This document shows, piece by piece, positions 23,646-38,600 of a DNA stretch of 64,000 bases; position 1 is the first letter of the stretch, and every line of letters starts with the position of its first letter. Origin of the DNA: Manis javanica. Taxonomy: Eukaryota > Chordata > Mammalia > Pholidota > Manidae. The stretch is from the NCBI RefSeq assembly GCF_040802235.1, contig NC_133156.1:143265173-143329172 (forward strand), in the 5' to 3' direction. Below the pieces are notes generated by a model. The model saw nothing but the letters and a program-made list of their open reading frames with translations. It ran no database searches and was not told where the DNA came from. A program made the position numbers and the translations under genes.

Positions 23646-26600
23646 CTAGGTTGTAAAAACAGGGTTACTCCATGATCTTACATATTAAAACATTATTCCT
23701 AAGAGCAGCCAGTGATACATTTTTTTTAATGCAATCTGATCTTCACTCCCACTTAAAATTCTTCAGAAATTAGGTAGCAGAGAAGTTGAGAATGAACACC
23801 TGCAAGAGGCCCAAAGCAGGCACGTGCTGGTGAGGTATGGCTTTGTGGGAAGCCGTGGGAGCAGCCAAGGCTGGAAGGCTCAGGTGCAGTGCAAAGGAGC
23901 ACGTGCTCCAGTCCACACATGAGGGGCTCTCATGAACACTGGCACCGGGAGCTGAAGTGGGTCAGAGAGTCAGCTTATTCAGGGGACTTACTGTTATGGA
24001 TCACATTTCATGAAAGAGCTTAGTAGACAGACCTGAAGAAACAGACTAGAAATATGACAACGAGTAAGTGGGGTAAGGAGGAAAAGTAGGACCTGAAAAG
24101 CTCTAGTTCTAGAGAAAAGGAGAAATAAAAAGACAAACACTTCAGTGAGGTCAATGGGTAGATGGCAGAGAAGTCAGTATATGCAAGTGACAGAAGGTAG
24201 GACGCCATGGTGCAAGAAGAGAGTATTCAGTGTTCTTAACTTACCTGGTGTGACCACAGGGAGGTATGGCAAAGGGCACAGGACTAGACAGAGACAGAAG
24301 CTACCGTGGCTGGAATGGCACAGCTAAAGGCCCTCCCCCAGGACACTGCATTCCATGAGGAGGGCAGGAGTTGCAGAGGAGAAGCAGTGATGTGGGGCAA
24401 TGGCCTAGAGGTGAACCCCCAGAGGACAGTGGATGACAAAGGTGATGACAATGAACTGGAGGGTCTGAGGAATAAGTGTGCATGGTACCCGTTTGGAGGC
24501 AGCAATGCAGATCAAGGAGCCCTGAGTAGTGCAGGGCATCTGTGCAGAGGACAGGGAGGGAGAGGAGACCCACGCTGGGGGCCCCGTGTGACAGGGCTGC
24601 CAGGGAGCGGGGCGCTTTGAGACCAGTCTCCTTATCAGTGAGGTAAGGACAATAGCCCTATGTTCTGGGATTGTGATGAGAAACAGAACGCACACAAATA
24701 ATTGGTGATAAATGAAGGTCTGGCATGTGCAAAGGGCTCGGTGTAGTAACTTTCATTTTTCACCATCACTTTTTCTATCACTCTTCCCTTCGGAGAAGGG
24801 AAACCTAATGAAATGCTCTGGCAAAGTTCCCCAAGTAGCTTAACATTTCACTAATCCCAAGGCTTCTTCATCCATGATCTCATTGTTAAATCCATTTTCT
24901 TTTTGTTTTAATGAATTCTTTTCCTGAAGTTAACCATCCCTTACCTCACTGTCCCCCAACCCACCAGTGTTCTGAGGCTGTGAGGGTTTTGTACCCCATA
25001 CACAATGGCCCCACCTGACTGACACACCCATGATCACCAAGCACGCCGAGGTTCACCAAGGATGGAGTTAGCACCACAGCAACAAAAGCAATGAAAAGCA
25101 CAGAGAGAAAATCAATGACAGTGTACCTGCCCAGGACCAAAGAGTGAGTCGGGGGCAGGAGGCAGAGACTCTGAGCCCACACCCCACTCTCCCTACTGTG
25201 GTAGTCCCTGCAGGCGCCCCCAGCCCACCACAGGCAATGGCCCACACTCAGCACTGCATCCAGGCCCAGCACTTCGAGTGGGTATCAGAGGTGATGGTGC
25301 AGGGTCTGGCCTCAACAGAGCCTATGCTTCAACAGTATCCTGCACGAAGGAGCGCGGGGATGGTAAGAGTGCACAGGGCTGCAGGGAAAGAGCGGAAAGG
25401 AACAGGTAAGAAATGATGAGAGGTGGGTGGGAAAGGACCACGGGGAAGACCAGGAAGGGCAGGTGACAAGCTGGACAAGACAGCAGCAGGGAGCTCCCCC
25501 AGGGCATGTGCCACGTGCATGCTGTCAGCAGCACTGACTCTCCTGCTAAAACCAGGGAACTGAGCAAAACTGACTTTCATCACTGAAATCCTTCCCTGTC
25601 CTTACATGTCTGTCTTTCACAGACTTTATACACAGAGCTCCTAAGTGTACTTGTGTCAGCAAATGCTTTGGAGAAACCTTGAAAACAGTGAATTTCATTC
25701 TTAAAACCCCTTGTAAGAGCCCTCAGAGTAAACAGACCATATGATCTGTTGTCCAAACCAAGGCACTCACAAGTAAAAGGGGGGGTCTTGTTAATAATGA
25801 AAAAAGGCAACATGTGTAAGCTGGGGCTCTTTTGGGCAAACCAGGACAGATAGTTATGAACTCACTTTCTCTGCCAGACACTATTAAAGCCGAGGAGGAT
25901 GCAGCCTAGGTTAGGACCTGAAGTCAAACAGCTCTTATCCCCAGAATGTGTCTTCCTTGGCTGTCCTCAAATCTCTTACTGAGATTAGGTTTCAAGAGTT
26001 GCCAAAAAACAGAGAGCCTATGACACTTTTGCAAGAACTTTACAGGCTTCCTTAGCACTTGTCAGAGAAACCCAAAGGCCCTTGGTTGCAAGGGCTTATG
26101 TAGGCACCGCTAATTCCTGATGTAGGCTTTTTATTTTTATCTAAAATTATTTAGTATGTCATCAGACCAAAACATATGAAACAGACTGAAAACTATTAAG
26201 GAATGGGCATTAAAAAATTTTCCTCCCAAAACCAGTTTCTCTTTATCTGCTGCATTTCCATAAATGACAACTCCACATTCCCAATTAGTTGGCCCAGCTG
26301 AGTCTTTGATTGTGTTTTCACCTTCCACATCCCATCAATTAGCAAATCCTTTCATTCTACCTCAAAATATATCCAGAATCTGAGCACTTTTTCTTCCTGT
26401 GATTTATCACATTAGACACAAAAATTAGGAAATGAGACATTTTAACAAGAGTGGCTGGATGAATGGTAGTATAGACTTACTTGTCATTTTTAATATGTTC
26501 ATAAAGGCGCTTAAACTGGCGGACCTGGAAGGACAAGATCCCCATCAATACCACAACCATCAGTAAAAATGGGTAAATCCGCCGGTGGACCAAGTTTTGC

Positions 26601-29600
26601 ATTTCTGCAGTAACACCTGTAAAACCAAAAAAGGAAAACTAAGTATATACAGAATGACAGTGAAACGATAGTAGTCCTTTCCTTAGGAAGATGGACTAGT
26701 GGCGCTGAACTGAATCTCACTATGGACAAAACGGAGTGGGGCACAGAGTGAGGCAGAACTGGGGTGGCCACAAACCAGAGGGGCCCTGAGGACTACACCA
26801 AGGAATTGCACTGTGTCTGAAAGGCCCCAGAGGAACCAAGGAGAAGATGTTCCCCGAAGAGTGCTAAAAGGTCACAGTAGCTGCAGGGAGCCGAATGAAT
26901 TAGGTGGCAGCTTCAGAGAAGGGAAACCAGCTAGGAGGCCACTGAGATTCAGGTGGGAGGTGCAGGAAATGAGAAATGGTTCAGGAAGTTGGGTCCCTGG
27001 GACTTGGACATGTGAATATGGAGGGCAGAGAGCCTCAGGCAACACAGATGACCTTCAGGGTTTCTGACTCATATAACTGGTTGGATGATAATGCTAGTCA
27101 CTAAAGAGGGGATTCAGAAGAAAAAGATCTGGAGGCAAAAACTTTGTTCTTGAAAGTCTGACCGTAAGCTGGGTTTAAGGTCCCATGAGGATTCCTCAGT
27201 ACACAACTGATAGGACAATAACTAATTGTTGAGGTATCACTAGTTAGCATCTCTTCCTTTCTTTTCCTTTTATGCCAAAGAACATTTTAAAAATTTAACA
27301 TAGCAACACTTCCCCCTTAATTTTTTAAGTATGTGCTGAAAGCACTTAAAGTCAGGAAAAGACAACCTGAAGGAAATCTGTTTCTGCCTATTTTGGGGAG
27401 AGTGTAAATGTCAATACTTTCTCACCTGCCTAGAGAAAAAAATACCAGAGAGCTTTATGATCCTCCTAATTCTTCTGAAACTACCATTTTAGCTTGATTT
27501 GTATTTACACATAAAGCATTTGGAGCAAGACCGCCTAGGATAGTGGGAGTGACAAGAATGTAATGATGCTACCAAAGGTACTCTCTCAAGCTCCCCAACC
27601 AGCATTACCCACCTAGTAAAGGAACAACACCGGATGCTACGACATAAGGTACACACAGGGAAAGTAAGAGCACAGAGATCACTGGGGCAGCCAGCTTTCG
27701 AATGATATAGTGAAGGTCAATGTTCCGGATTCCATTTGCATAAACCTGAAACATGGGAAGAAAATTGGAACAAGGATACAATACAAATTCCTCCAGATTA
27801 ACATGTGATCTCTACTGAATCCAAGCTGTGAGGAATCTACTGGTCATTTTTTTCCAAAATCAAGGCAAGTTCCAGAACACAAACATAAGTACAGTGCCCA
27901 CGAGTTTTGAAAGGAAGTCCATTTACTTCCATATGCAGTTAAGTTCATAACTGCAAAGTTTAACTTCCTTACACCTTACTTACAGTTAACTCTGCTAAGG
28001 AATGAAATAATAAGACACCAATCTACAATCATTACACTAGCCTTGCACTCTATAATACCAGATGGCATCCAATATTAGCTGAAGACCAAATAACTTCATA
28101 CTTATCTTGTGTAAGAGTGATCTGTGTTGATTACTCACTCAACAGTCTGATCTATCACCCAAGACTTCATTCACTTTATCTCAGTGTAAGCATTATAAAC
28201 AGGAAATACGTTTCCTAAAAGCTTATAGAAACAAAATTTAACCAAAAGGTACATTATGTAAAAATTTAGTGTGAAAGAAAATCTGCAGTTGTTTTTTAAC
28301 TTAAGAATTTCTAGAATATTCCATCATCACACACAAAGTTCTACTGAGTGTACTGCAGAGAAAAGAATGGATGGAAGTGGGAAGGCTTTGAACAATGGAA
28401 AATAAAGACAGCATGCAGAGGGGACCAGACCCAAAAGTGTTGTTCTCCTTGTTGCCTTGGCACTTTCAACCTCCCCAGGCCCACAGGCACACAGCATGGT
28501 GTGACCACCTGAAACCTCATGAGGGGGCCAGAGCAGTCAGCTATGAATGACAAACAGGCCTAACACTGCAAAGGCATGCTGCTGATCTCAAAGAAACCTA
28601 TTAACCCAAAAATACATTTAAATCAATGCAGCAAGGCATCCCAGTGTTTCTCAACCGTTTTACTTACACTTACACGTGTGTATGAGAAAAGAATGCATCT
28701 GAGAGCAAAGTACTATAAAGGTCAACAATGTTTCACAACCTCCAGCTGTAATTAAGCCCTTAGTCTCCATATTCCTTTGCAAGGAAGGATCAGTGTCTCC
28801 CCTGGAGACTAGGTGGACAAGCTGGCACTTGAGAGATGCATGCAAACACAACAGCAATTCCCTGGCTCTCTCCAGCCTCACACATCTCCAGGTACAGAAA
28901 TTTTTTTGCCAATTTTCTTGTGCATACTGGGCTGAGAAACAGTGTCTTTGTTTTCTATACATCAAAAGGAGGTGTATCTGTACTGCTACCGAACTTTAAC
29001 ACTTTATATGGTGCTGACCTAAGTAAGGACAAGAGGGTTATCTGCAGATATGTTTTCTAGGTAACTAAAATTTAAAAGAAGTAAGTACCAAAATCTGTTA
29101 CGTTGGTTATTTTGGATTGAAATCTTCCTAAAATTAATTACCATACTCCCTGGCCTTATCATCACAATGTAGACACACTATTTATCTTTTTCAAGGTTAT
29201 CACAATGACCAAATTATCTGATGGTTCTGTAACACTATAGTCCTAGGTGCTATGCAGCTAAAATATTCCCAAACAGCTCTGCTTTTTTAACCTATTGTTT
29301 TTGTCTTGCCTTGAATAATAACCTCTCTTCTCTACTACAGGTTTAGAAACCTAAATAGCAAGTCTTCATCAGAATTCCTGCCCTGAAAAAGACCCACATG
29401 TGGTAATTGTTGCCTTTATTTTGGCAGGATTCTAGGTACTTTAAGCTACTGGTTAACCTCCAGATAAGGGAAGTCTTAAGAGTGGTAGATGAAAATCAGG
29501 GTGATAAAACGGCAAACTGTCTCTCTAAGAAAAAAAGCTATATATATATATGCTTATTTAAAAAAACACAGAAAACTCAGAAGTGGAAAATGAAAAGAAA

Positions 29601-32600
29601 GAGTCCTATCAGCCAAAAACACAATCACCACCACTCCTAGTCTTTTGCTGCAAGCTGCTTTTTTGCTTACCTGCTCAATGACGGTCTTCAGCCACCACTG
29701 AGGCCCCATGAGTGTGATAGCTGCAATGATCTTGGCATGCAGGACTCCAAGTGCCCAGTCCTAGGATAAGAAAAACCATTTAGCAGATGTCTGTTTTCAG
29801 CAAAAGAGCCAGTAGAGGGTATACAGTTTTCTTGCACTGTTTCATTTCAAAAGAGAAGTTCTGCAGGATTAGTGGCAATTTTACACAAGATTAACAAATG
29901 CTGGAAAACCTAGGGAATTTTTCCCCCAACAGCTCACAGTTGGTGTTTCCATCAAAACTCATTCTCTTATCTTTTGAAAACCTCCATTATTTTCCCAAGA
30001 AAACATGTGGACCTTAATGAGATCTCAACGAGCAAATGAATAAAATAGTGCCATGACTTTATTTCATCAAACCAACCTCAGGCTGCTGTATTGGTTTTGA
30101 CTGAGGTAATTATGTCAGAGTAAGTCTGTGGAGCTGTGTTTGGCCTAAACCATCCCAGAAGGCTTCTGGTGTGATGCACTCCCAGTTCTGCTGGTCTGTT
30201 AACTGGAACCTCCCTGCCACACTGGGCTCCGCCCTGGGCCTATGGCCTGCCCACCCTGCTCTGCACTAAGCAGTGGACATTTAGGTTGTTTCCAAATTTT
30301 GGCTATTCTAAGTAATGCCACAATAAACACAGGAGCGCATGTATCTTTTCAAATCAGTGATTTTGTTTCTTCAGGTAAATTCCTTGTAGTGGAATTGCTG
30401 GGTCACACAGTATTCTATTTTTGGTTTTCTGAGAAACCTCCATTCTGGCTACACCAATTTGCAACCCCATCAGTAGTATATCAGGGTTCCATTTTCTCCA
30501 CACCCATACCAACACTTTTTATTTAATGTCTTGTTGATATTAGCCTTCTAACAGGTATAAGGTGCTATCTCAGTGTGGTTTTGATTTGCACTTCCCTCAT
30601 GATTAGTGATGTTGAGCACCTTTTCCTGTGTCTGTATGTTGGTCATCTGTATGTCTTCTTTGGAAAAATGTCTACTCAGGTCCTCTGTCCATTTTTTAAC
30701 CAGATTACTTTTTTTTTGGTATTGAGTTGTATGAGTTCTTTATATATTTTTGGTATTAGCCTCTTATCAGATATATTACTTGCAAATATATTCTCCCATA
30801 TAGTAGCTTGCCTTTTCACTTTGCTGATGCTTTCCTTTGCTATGCAAAGGCTTTTTAGTTTGATGGTCCCGCTTGTTTATTTTTGTTTTTGTTTCCCTTG
30901 CCTGGGGGGACATATACAAAAAAAAATTACTAATGCTAATGTTCAAGAGTTTACTATGTTTCTTCTAGGAATTTTACAGTTTCCTATCTTATATTTAAGT
31001 CTCTAATCCATTTTAGTTTATTTTTGTGTATGGTGTAAGACAGGGATCCAGTTTCATTCTTTTATGGTCCTGTTTTCCCAGCACTATTTATTGAAGAGAC
31101 TGCCTTTTCCCCATTGTATATTCTTGCTTCCTTTTTCATTATTTTAATTGACTACATAGGCATAGATTTATTTCTGGGCTCTCTATTCTGTTCCATTGAT
31201 CTATATATCAGTTCTTTTGCCAGTACAATACTGCTCTGATTAATGTAGCTTTGAATTATTGTTTGAAATCAGGAAGCATAATACCCCCAGCTTTGTTCTT
31301 TCTTAAGACTGCTTGGACTATTTGGGCCATTCTGTGGTTCCATATAAATTTTAGGACTCTGAGTTTGATGAAAAATGCCACTGGTATTTTGATAAGGATT
31401 GCACTGAATCAGCAGTTTGCTTTGGGCAGTGTGGTCATTTAACAATATTAATTTTTCCTATCATTGGGCATGGGATAGCTTTCTATTCAGTTGTGTCATC
31501 TTCAATTTCTTTCATTAGCATCTTACACAGTTTTCAGAGTACAGGTCTTTCACCTCCTTCGTTAAATTTATTCTTAGGCATTTTATTCTTTTTGATGCAA
31601 CTGTAAATGGGACGGTTTTCTTAATTTCTCTTCCTGTTTATTCATTATTTGTATGTAGAAATGTAAGAGTCTTCTGTATACTGATTTTGTGTCCTGAGTT
31701 TTACAGAATTCATTTATTCCTTCTAGCAGTTTTTTGGTGAAGTCTATGGTTTATACAGAGTACCAAGTGAGCTGCAAATAGTGACCATTTTACTTCTTCC
31801 TTAGCAACTGGCATACTTTCTAATTTTCTTCACTGATTGCTACAGCTAGGACTTCCAGTACTATGTTGAATAAAAGTGTTGAGAGTTGGCATCCTTGTCT
31901 TGTTCCGGATCTTTGAGGAAAAGCTTTTCCACTGAGTATGACGTCAGCTGTGGGTTTGTCATATTGCCTTCATTGTGCTGCAGGATGTTCCCTCTATACT
32001 GACTTGAGTTTTTATCACAAATGGATGCCGCATTTTGTCAAATGCTTTTTCAACATCTATTGAGATGACCATATGGTTTTTATCCTTCCTTCTGTTAATA
32101 TGGTGTATCACAATGATGGTGGATATTAAACCATCCTTACATCGCTGGAATAAATCCTGCTTGGCCATGGTAAACGATCCTTCCAATGCATTTTTAAATC
32201 TGGCTTGCTAATATTGAGAACTTTTGCATGTATGTTCATCAGGGATACTGGTAATTTTTTTTTTTGTAGTGTTTTTGTCTGTCTGTTTGGGGTATTAAGG
32301 TGATACTTGCCATGCAGAATCAATCTAGAAGCTTTCCTTCCTCAATTTTTTGGAATAGTTTGAGAAGGATAGGCATTAACTCTTTTTTAAATGTTTGGTA
32401 AAATTCTCCTCTGAAGCCATCTGGTCCTGGACTTTTTGTTTGTTGAGCGATTTCTGATTATGCTTTAATGTCATTACTAATTATTGGTCCGTTCAGATTT
32501 TGTTTCTTCCTGGTTCAGTTTTGGGAAATTGCATGTTTCTAGGAATTTATCCATTTCTTCTAGGTTGTCCAATTTGGTGGCATATAATTTTTCATAGTAG

Positions 32601-35600
32601 TCTCCTAATTTTTTGTATTTTTGTGGTGTCAAGTGTAACTTCTCTTTTATTTCTGATTTTGAGTCCCCTTTTTCTCATGATCAGTCTAGCTAAAGGTTTA
32701 TCAATTTTGTTTATCTTTCCAAAATACCAGCTCTCAGTTTCACTTTTTTTTGTGGGCTGTTATTTAGTCTCTATTTCATTTATTTCTGCTCTGATCTTTA
32801 TTATTTCCTTCCTTCTACTAACTTTGGGCCCTGTATATTTTTTCCTATTTCTTTTAGGTGTAGCATTAGATTGAGATTTTTCTTGTTTCTTGAAGTAAGC
32901 CTATAACACTATAAACTTCTCACTTAGAAATGCTTTTGCTGCTTCCCAAAGATTTTGCATTGTTATGTTTCTATTTTCATTATTCTTTAAGTATTTTTTT
33001 ATTTCCCCTTTAACCTATTTATTGCTTAGTAGCATCCTGTTTAGCCTCCATGTGTTCCTGTTCATTCCAGTTTTTCCCTGTAATTGATTTCCAGTTTCAC
33101 ACTGTGGTGGTCAGCTTTCTCTCCAAATCTGATCTGTGAGTCTACTTGCTCCTTCCTGAAATACATTTCTTCTTTTCTTACCAGTTCCTCTGTACAATAC
33201 TATGTTGTCCTGGACACTGTCCCCTTCTGAAACTTACAAAGCTAGGTTAAGTATCTCTCTTCGCAGTGCTGCAGCTCCTTGCACTAGCCCCAATCCCAGT
33301 ACAGTCTACCTGTGCACCAGTCTATCTTTCCCATCAGCCTGTGAGGTTTTCAGGAAGCCTCTACAGTGGCCTCATTTCCATCTGAGTTATACAGTACAGG
33401 GTTTTGGCACTCATCAAAGTAATCAAATACTTGCTGTTAAATGAAGTTTATGGAGGTTTTTAACCTGGAATGTAAAGGAAGGGAAATATGTCCCAAATAA
33501 TTTTCATTTCTAAAAAATCCATTGTAATATACTTAAGAGGAAATAAAAACAAGGCTGAACAGCCTTTGAATGGCAGAAGTCAATGCCTAGCTCTTTCACC
33601 TAATATCTCTTAAGAACCTGAGGTCTATGATGCTAACTGCAAGTTCTGAGTATACTACGTAAAAGTTCAAGTTCTTTTTCCATAAGCTTTAAAACCTTTA
33701 CTGTGACCTAAATAATCCTCCAGAATGCTTTTTAATAAGCCTGTGACTTTGTGGGGAAACATACTGTAATTATTCAAAAGTGTAAGTTGCTGTTTAAAAG
33801 CCAGAAGAAACAAGGCATTCTACCCCAATTAAAAAGTGAAAAGAGCAATACGTGTTAGTTTGTGTCTTTAATTATTGGTGAAGCCTAAATGACTTCTGAC
33901 ACTTTAACCTACAAGATAAGATCTTCAAAAAGAGTTTTTGACCTGCATATTTTTAAAGCAAGAGATTAAAATGCACTATTTAAACATATTACGAGAGTTC
34001 CAGGAATAGAAAAAAATTAAGGAATCTTTCTACAAAATGCTTAAAGATCACTTAAAAAATTACGTATTTTTTTCAAGTCCAAATCCTTAAAGAAATATCA
34101 TGAACAGAAGATAAATACTTACCTGCCATGGGTAAAAAAGAGGGGTTTGATCCAAGGGAACCCTCAGGGGTGCAACAATGACCAGCTCAAACAGGAGCCC
34201 CAGAAGGAGTGGGACGACACCAGCCAGTAGGATGGCAACTATCAATGTCTTCATTATCTATCAGGAAATGGAAGCCATGTTATTAAAGACAGTCTTTCTG
34301 ATGATGGCCAAACTCTTTCTTCCATCTGAAAGTTTATGTTTCTTCTCTACTATGATGCCTAACAGACGAATATATTACCATAAACATCTTACATGCTTTA
34401 CTTTACGTTTGAGATTTGAATGTATAATTATAAAATCTCAAGCTGTAATGAAAATGTGAAATTACTAACCAATGTTGCTATAAAATTATAGAAAATTCAT
34501 TTTATTACATATATTAACCAGGTAGCTATGTGGTTTTTCCCAACCCCATCCTCAGGAGTAGGCTTTTGTTTGTTCAAGAAAAGCTACTGAATGTCCCAGG
34601 CCTCTGATCCAATGGTGACCAACCCACAAGCCGACCCGTGACCTCTGAGGTAGACTGGTATAGAGAAGGGCTCCGCATAACCTTAGTTAAGGTAATTAAT
34701 CATGCTGAACAAATTGGCTCCCTCTAGAACAGTGAAGTCCAAGAGAACTTAATATCATGATAGGAATATCCTGTATCTGTCTTGTTAAATAAGGTAGCCA
34801 TTAGCCACATGGCTACTCTATTAGCACAGTTCTAGAATTTAGATAAGATTTAAAGAAATTACTAGAAAAATACCTACTACTGTCAAGAGAAGATTAGTCA
34901 TTATTAGAAAAACCTACCATGAGGGACCACTCTTTAACCTTCTGGAAGATCACTCTACGTCCCTGCGGCATCCACGCCACCAGCACTGTCACTGCCCTTA
35001 TGGTCAGCCAGCAAACATAAAGACCACAAGCAGCTGTATAGAGCTCATGTATTTTGGCAGTCCCCGTCCAAAATGACATTAACCAACGGCCAGCAAATAC
35101 TGAAAATAGAAAGGCTGATAAATGAGACATGTGACTATATAAAGAGAACTGTTATCTTGATGTTCATGTTGTTCTAATAGTATATTCAACCATTTCAATC
35201 ATTTTAAGTGATTAGTAAAAAGCCATCACATCTTAATACATCAGTGTCTTCATTCTAAATAACCTCCATCTGCCCCCTCCACCAAAACTCTAAGGAATGC
35301 AATTATCTGATTAAGACACAACCAACACAGTAAGTACGTCACTGGGGATAAGCTCTCCCATGATACACACTCTGACCAGCTATGCCAGTTACTTGTTCTT
35401 TCAGAAATGAAAAGCCTTGAGGAGGTTGTTTTCATTGTTTTTATCACCAAATGAAATTATTATGCACATAAAGGACAAAAAGTGGAGAGCTTATTTTCTA
35501 TTACTTGTGCTGTGACTACTTTTAATATTTAGGAATATTACAAATAATTCAGAGTAACTTTCAATTGGTTTGTTCAAGACAGAAAACTAAGCTTACTTTG

Positions 35601-38600
35601 ATAGGAAGTGGGCACAATAACATTTTAAAGCACAATAATCAAAGGACACCATATTAATTTTCTGGGGGAAAAGTAAGATCTAAATATACTTACATCTTAG
35701 GAAACTTAGGAAAATAGATTTGAGAGCTATCTAAGGGACTGCCTCTCACAGATTACAAATAAATTCTACAATATGTCCACAAAAATCTAACTCTCAGGCA
35801 AGATCATTTAAATAACTTTCTTTATATGGCTACTTCTTAATAAGGCTAGAGAGAAGAGAACATCAAGACCCAAATTTCCAGTGTATTTTTTATGGATTGA
35901 TTTCTCCTTAACACAATATACTGTCATTTTTGAAAACCTAAAAGGAGCTATTGGCTATGCTGAGTATCTTCTATACATAATCTAATTAATTCTTCCAACA
36001 ACCCCCAGCACAGCCATTACCATCTCAGAGATTAAGAAACCAAGGCTCACCAATAGAACTTTGCCCAACCAAGGTCACACAAAGGTGGAGGTTGAAATGA
36101 ACAAAGCTCATGCTCTTGATCACTGAATCACACAGCCTCCAATCAAACTAAACCAACTCAACAGGCAAGCCTTTCAAGCCATAACATGCTGATAATCACA
36201 GGTTTCTTTGCAACCTCATAAAATAGCTTAGGTGTGAAGGTAGCTCTTTTTAAAGATAAATACATGTAAATATTACATAAAATAAACACATTTGGTGCAT
36301 ATTCACCTGAAGCTATAAAAATCATCACTGATTGCTCTGTAGAAATGTTTAGTATTCTCTACATATATTTCTAGTCCAAGGTGTTTTGTTGCTGTTATTG
36401 TTTGGTTGGTTAGTTTTTAAAAATTTAATGACCATACTTTATATACTTCTAATCAAAAGTACTTCTGAAAGGACAGGGTTAGTTTCTACTTTGTAGTAAC
36501 TTAGTATCAATTAAACTGTGGCTACAGGAATGGAACCTGGTCAAGGAAAACAGCATCCTCACTGCCTTAAATGTGCACTATAATACCAATGACTGCTGTG
36601 ATTAAACATAAATGCATTTCCTCTAGATGGTGGATGGAATTAAAGGGAAATATTTGTTAACAATTTTCAATGTAATTAAGGTACTTTTAGTGCCAAACTC
36701 AGCTACTAAAACTAGGATTCCTTCTTTTAACTTTCTTAATATCTCTGATAAAAACGTGAAAATGGAACATAAAAACCATAAACACAAAACTGCCTTAAGT
36801 TCAAAAACTAGGTATTCTCAGCATTATGCTTACTACATTGTACCCAATGGTTAATTTGACTTTTATCATTTCGGCAGCTGTAACATGAGGAACAGTGAGC
36901 ATTAGAGCAAAGTCCTAGAGGTCAGAAATCATTATGCAGAATCAGTAAAAATTTTTGATTTAAATTTTTTTTTTTACCAATTTAAGGCAAATCACAACTT
37001 CTACAGATTTGAAAATTTTTTAAATTTTTTTAGAAACCTCACTTGAAATTAAATTTCCTGCTTGTTCCTTCACAGCCTTAGCCCTCATGAGAAAACTCAT
37101 GGGAAAACAAATTCAACAGAAATTTGATTTATAAAATTATACTTGGTTCGATAATCAAGATACTAACACAGTATACATTAGTATGGTTGGTAAAAGCTGA
37201 AATTTATCTTCCACTTAATGATCATTTAAATGGCTAATACATACCAGCATGATTTAGAATTTTCTGGCTGGCACTAAGCACAACCTGGGCTGGGGAGGTG
37301 GGGGACAGGGGCAGCAAGCTGTTGCTGCCCCCCAGAGTCACTGGTTTTGGACTCTACCCCCAGTTACCCCTGACCTCTGCAGAAGAAGACAAACTACTGT
37401 ATCATGCAGAGCTTCTTTCTTACATTTTAGATGAAGAAACACTGTTTAGCTGAAATTTAAATATTAGTATGTGTGAATACCAGATGATAAAGGGAATCAG
37501 TCTGCCTTCATAAAGGTCTCTCTCTAGCAACAACAGGCACTGAACAGGAAAAATAATTACATAATGAGGACAAATAATTAACATCAAATGGTTGGCTTGA
37601 AAAACTGACTGAAGCCACAGAAATGACTTTTGAAAACCCATACTGTAATAAGACAGTGTTCATGAATACTGAGTGACCACAAGTACTGTAATTCCAAAAA
37701 TGTGTTAAAAATTCTATCTTGACTTTGTGCCCCTCTGCTCCAATACAAATAAGTCCCATGAGATGAAGAGCCCTAAACAGATCAATATTCAGCCAATCAA
37801 AAATAAGGGGAAAACTATTTTACACTTATATTTTATGAACGATACATCTGACCAAGATATGCCCTTTTAAAACAAAGCATCTTTTCATAATGTCATTAGC
37901 AGAGAACTAGGATAAGCTCATACCTGGTAGAGTAAGGCATATGAGGCTGGCAATCAATAAAGTTATACACATGAAGACAATCAACAAAAATATCTGTAAG
38001 GCAAAACATGAAGAGTGCATAAATGGTTGATGTGTTCAACATTTTTATACCTCTCAAAGAATCAACACATTTCTCTCAGTAAGAAGAAATTGCCTATATT
38101 TGCATTTCCAGGTTTCCCTACATTTCATATAAAAAGAAAACTTTTATTTTTCATAAAATTACCTGTAATTAATTTAGGCCAAAAGAAATTAAGTGTTCAT
38201 TTTCATTATGAACAGATATATCAGCAAGTAACAAGTACATTTTTTTACAGGAAAGCATAAAAACAATCAGCTTAAATTAAAATTTTCCTTCACTGTTAAT
38301 TAAAACCAAGAATACTTCATCAAATTTTCAAAACCAACTTTTCATGAAAGGAAAGCTTCTTGTCTCTATTAGAACTTTCTCTGACAATGTTGCTATCTAC
38401 CCCAGCATCACAGACACAAGAGCCACTAGCACTTGTGGGCGATGAGCGCTGGACATGAGGTGGTCAGTGAATGAGTAACGCAGTTTCAAATTGTATTTAT
38501 TTTGTGTGTATGCATACTACCTATAAGAAATGGACTCTTTTTTTTCCTTTTCCAGGTTTATTGAGGTATGACTGACACTGCAGTCTATCAGAGTGTACAA

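Noticed and set aside
30575-31006. A 143-codon hydrophobic plus-strand ORF resembling a membrane protein
   Set aside because: It is the antisense of L1 ORF2. The T-rich strand encodes Phe/Leu-rich peptides by composition alone.
32500-32874. A 124-codon hydrophobic plus-strand ORF
   Set aside because: Also antisense of the same L1.
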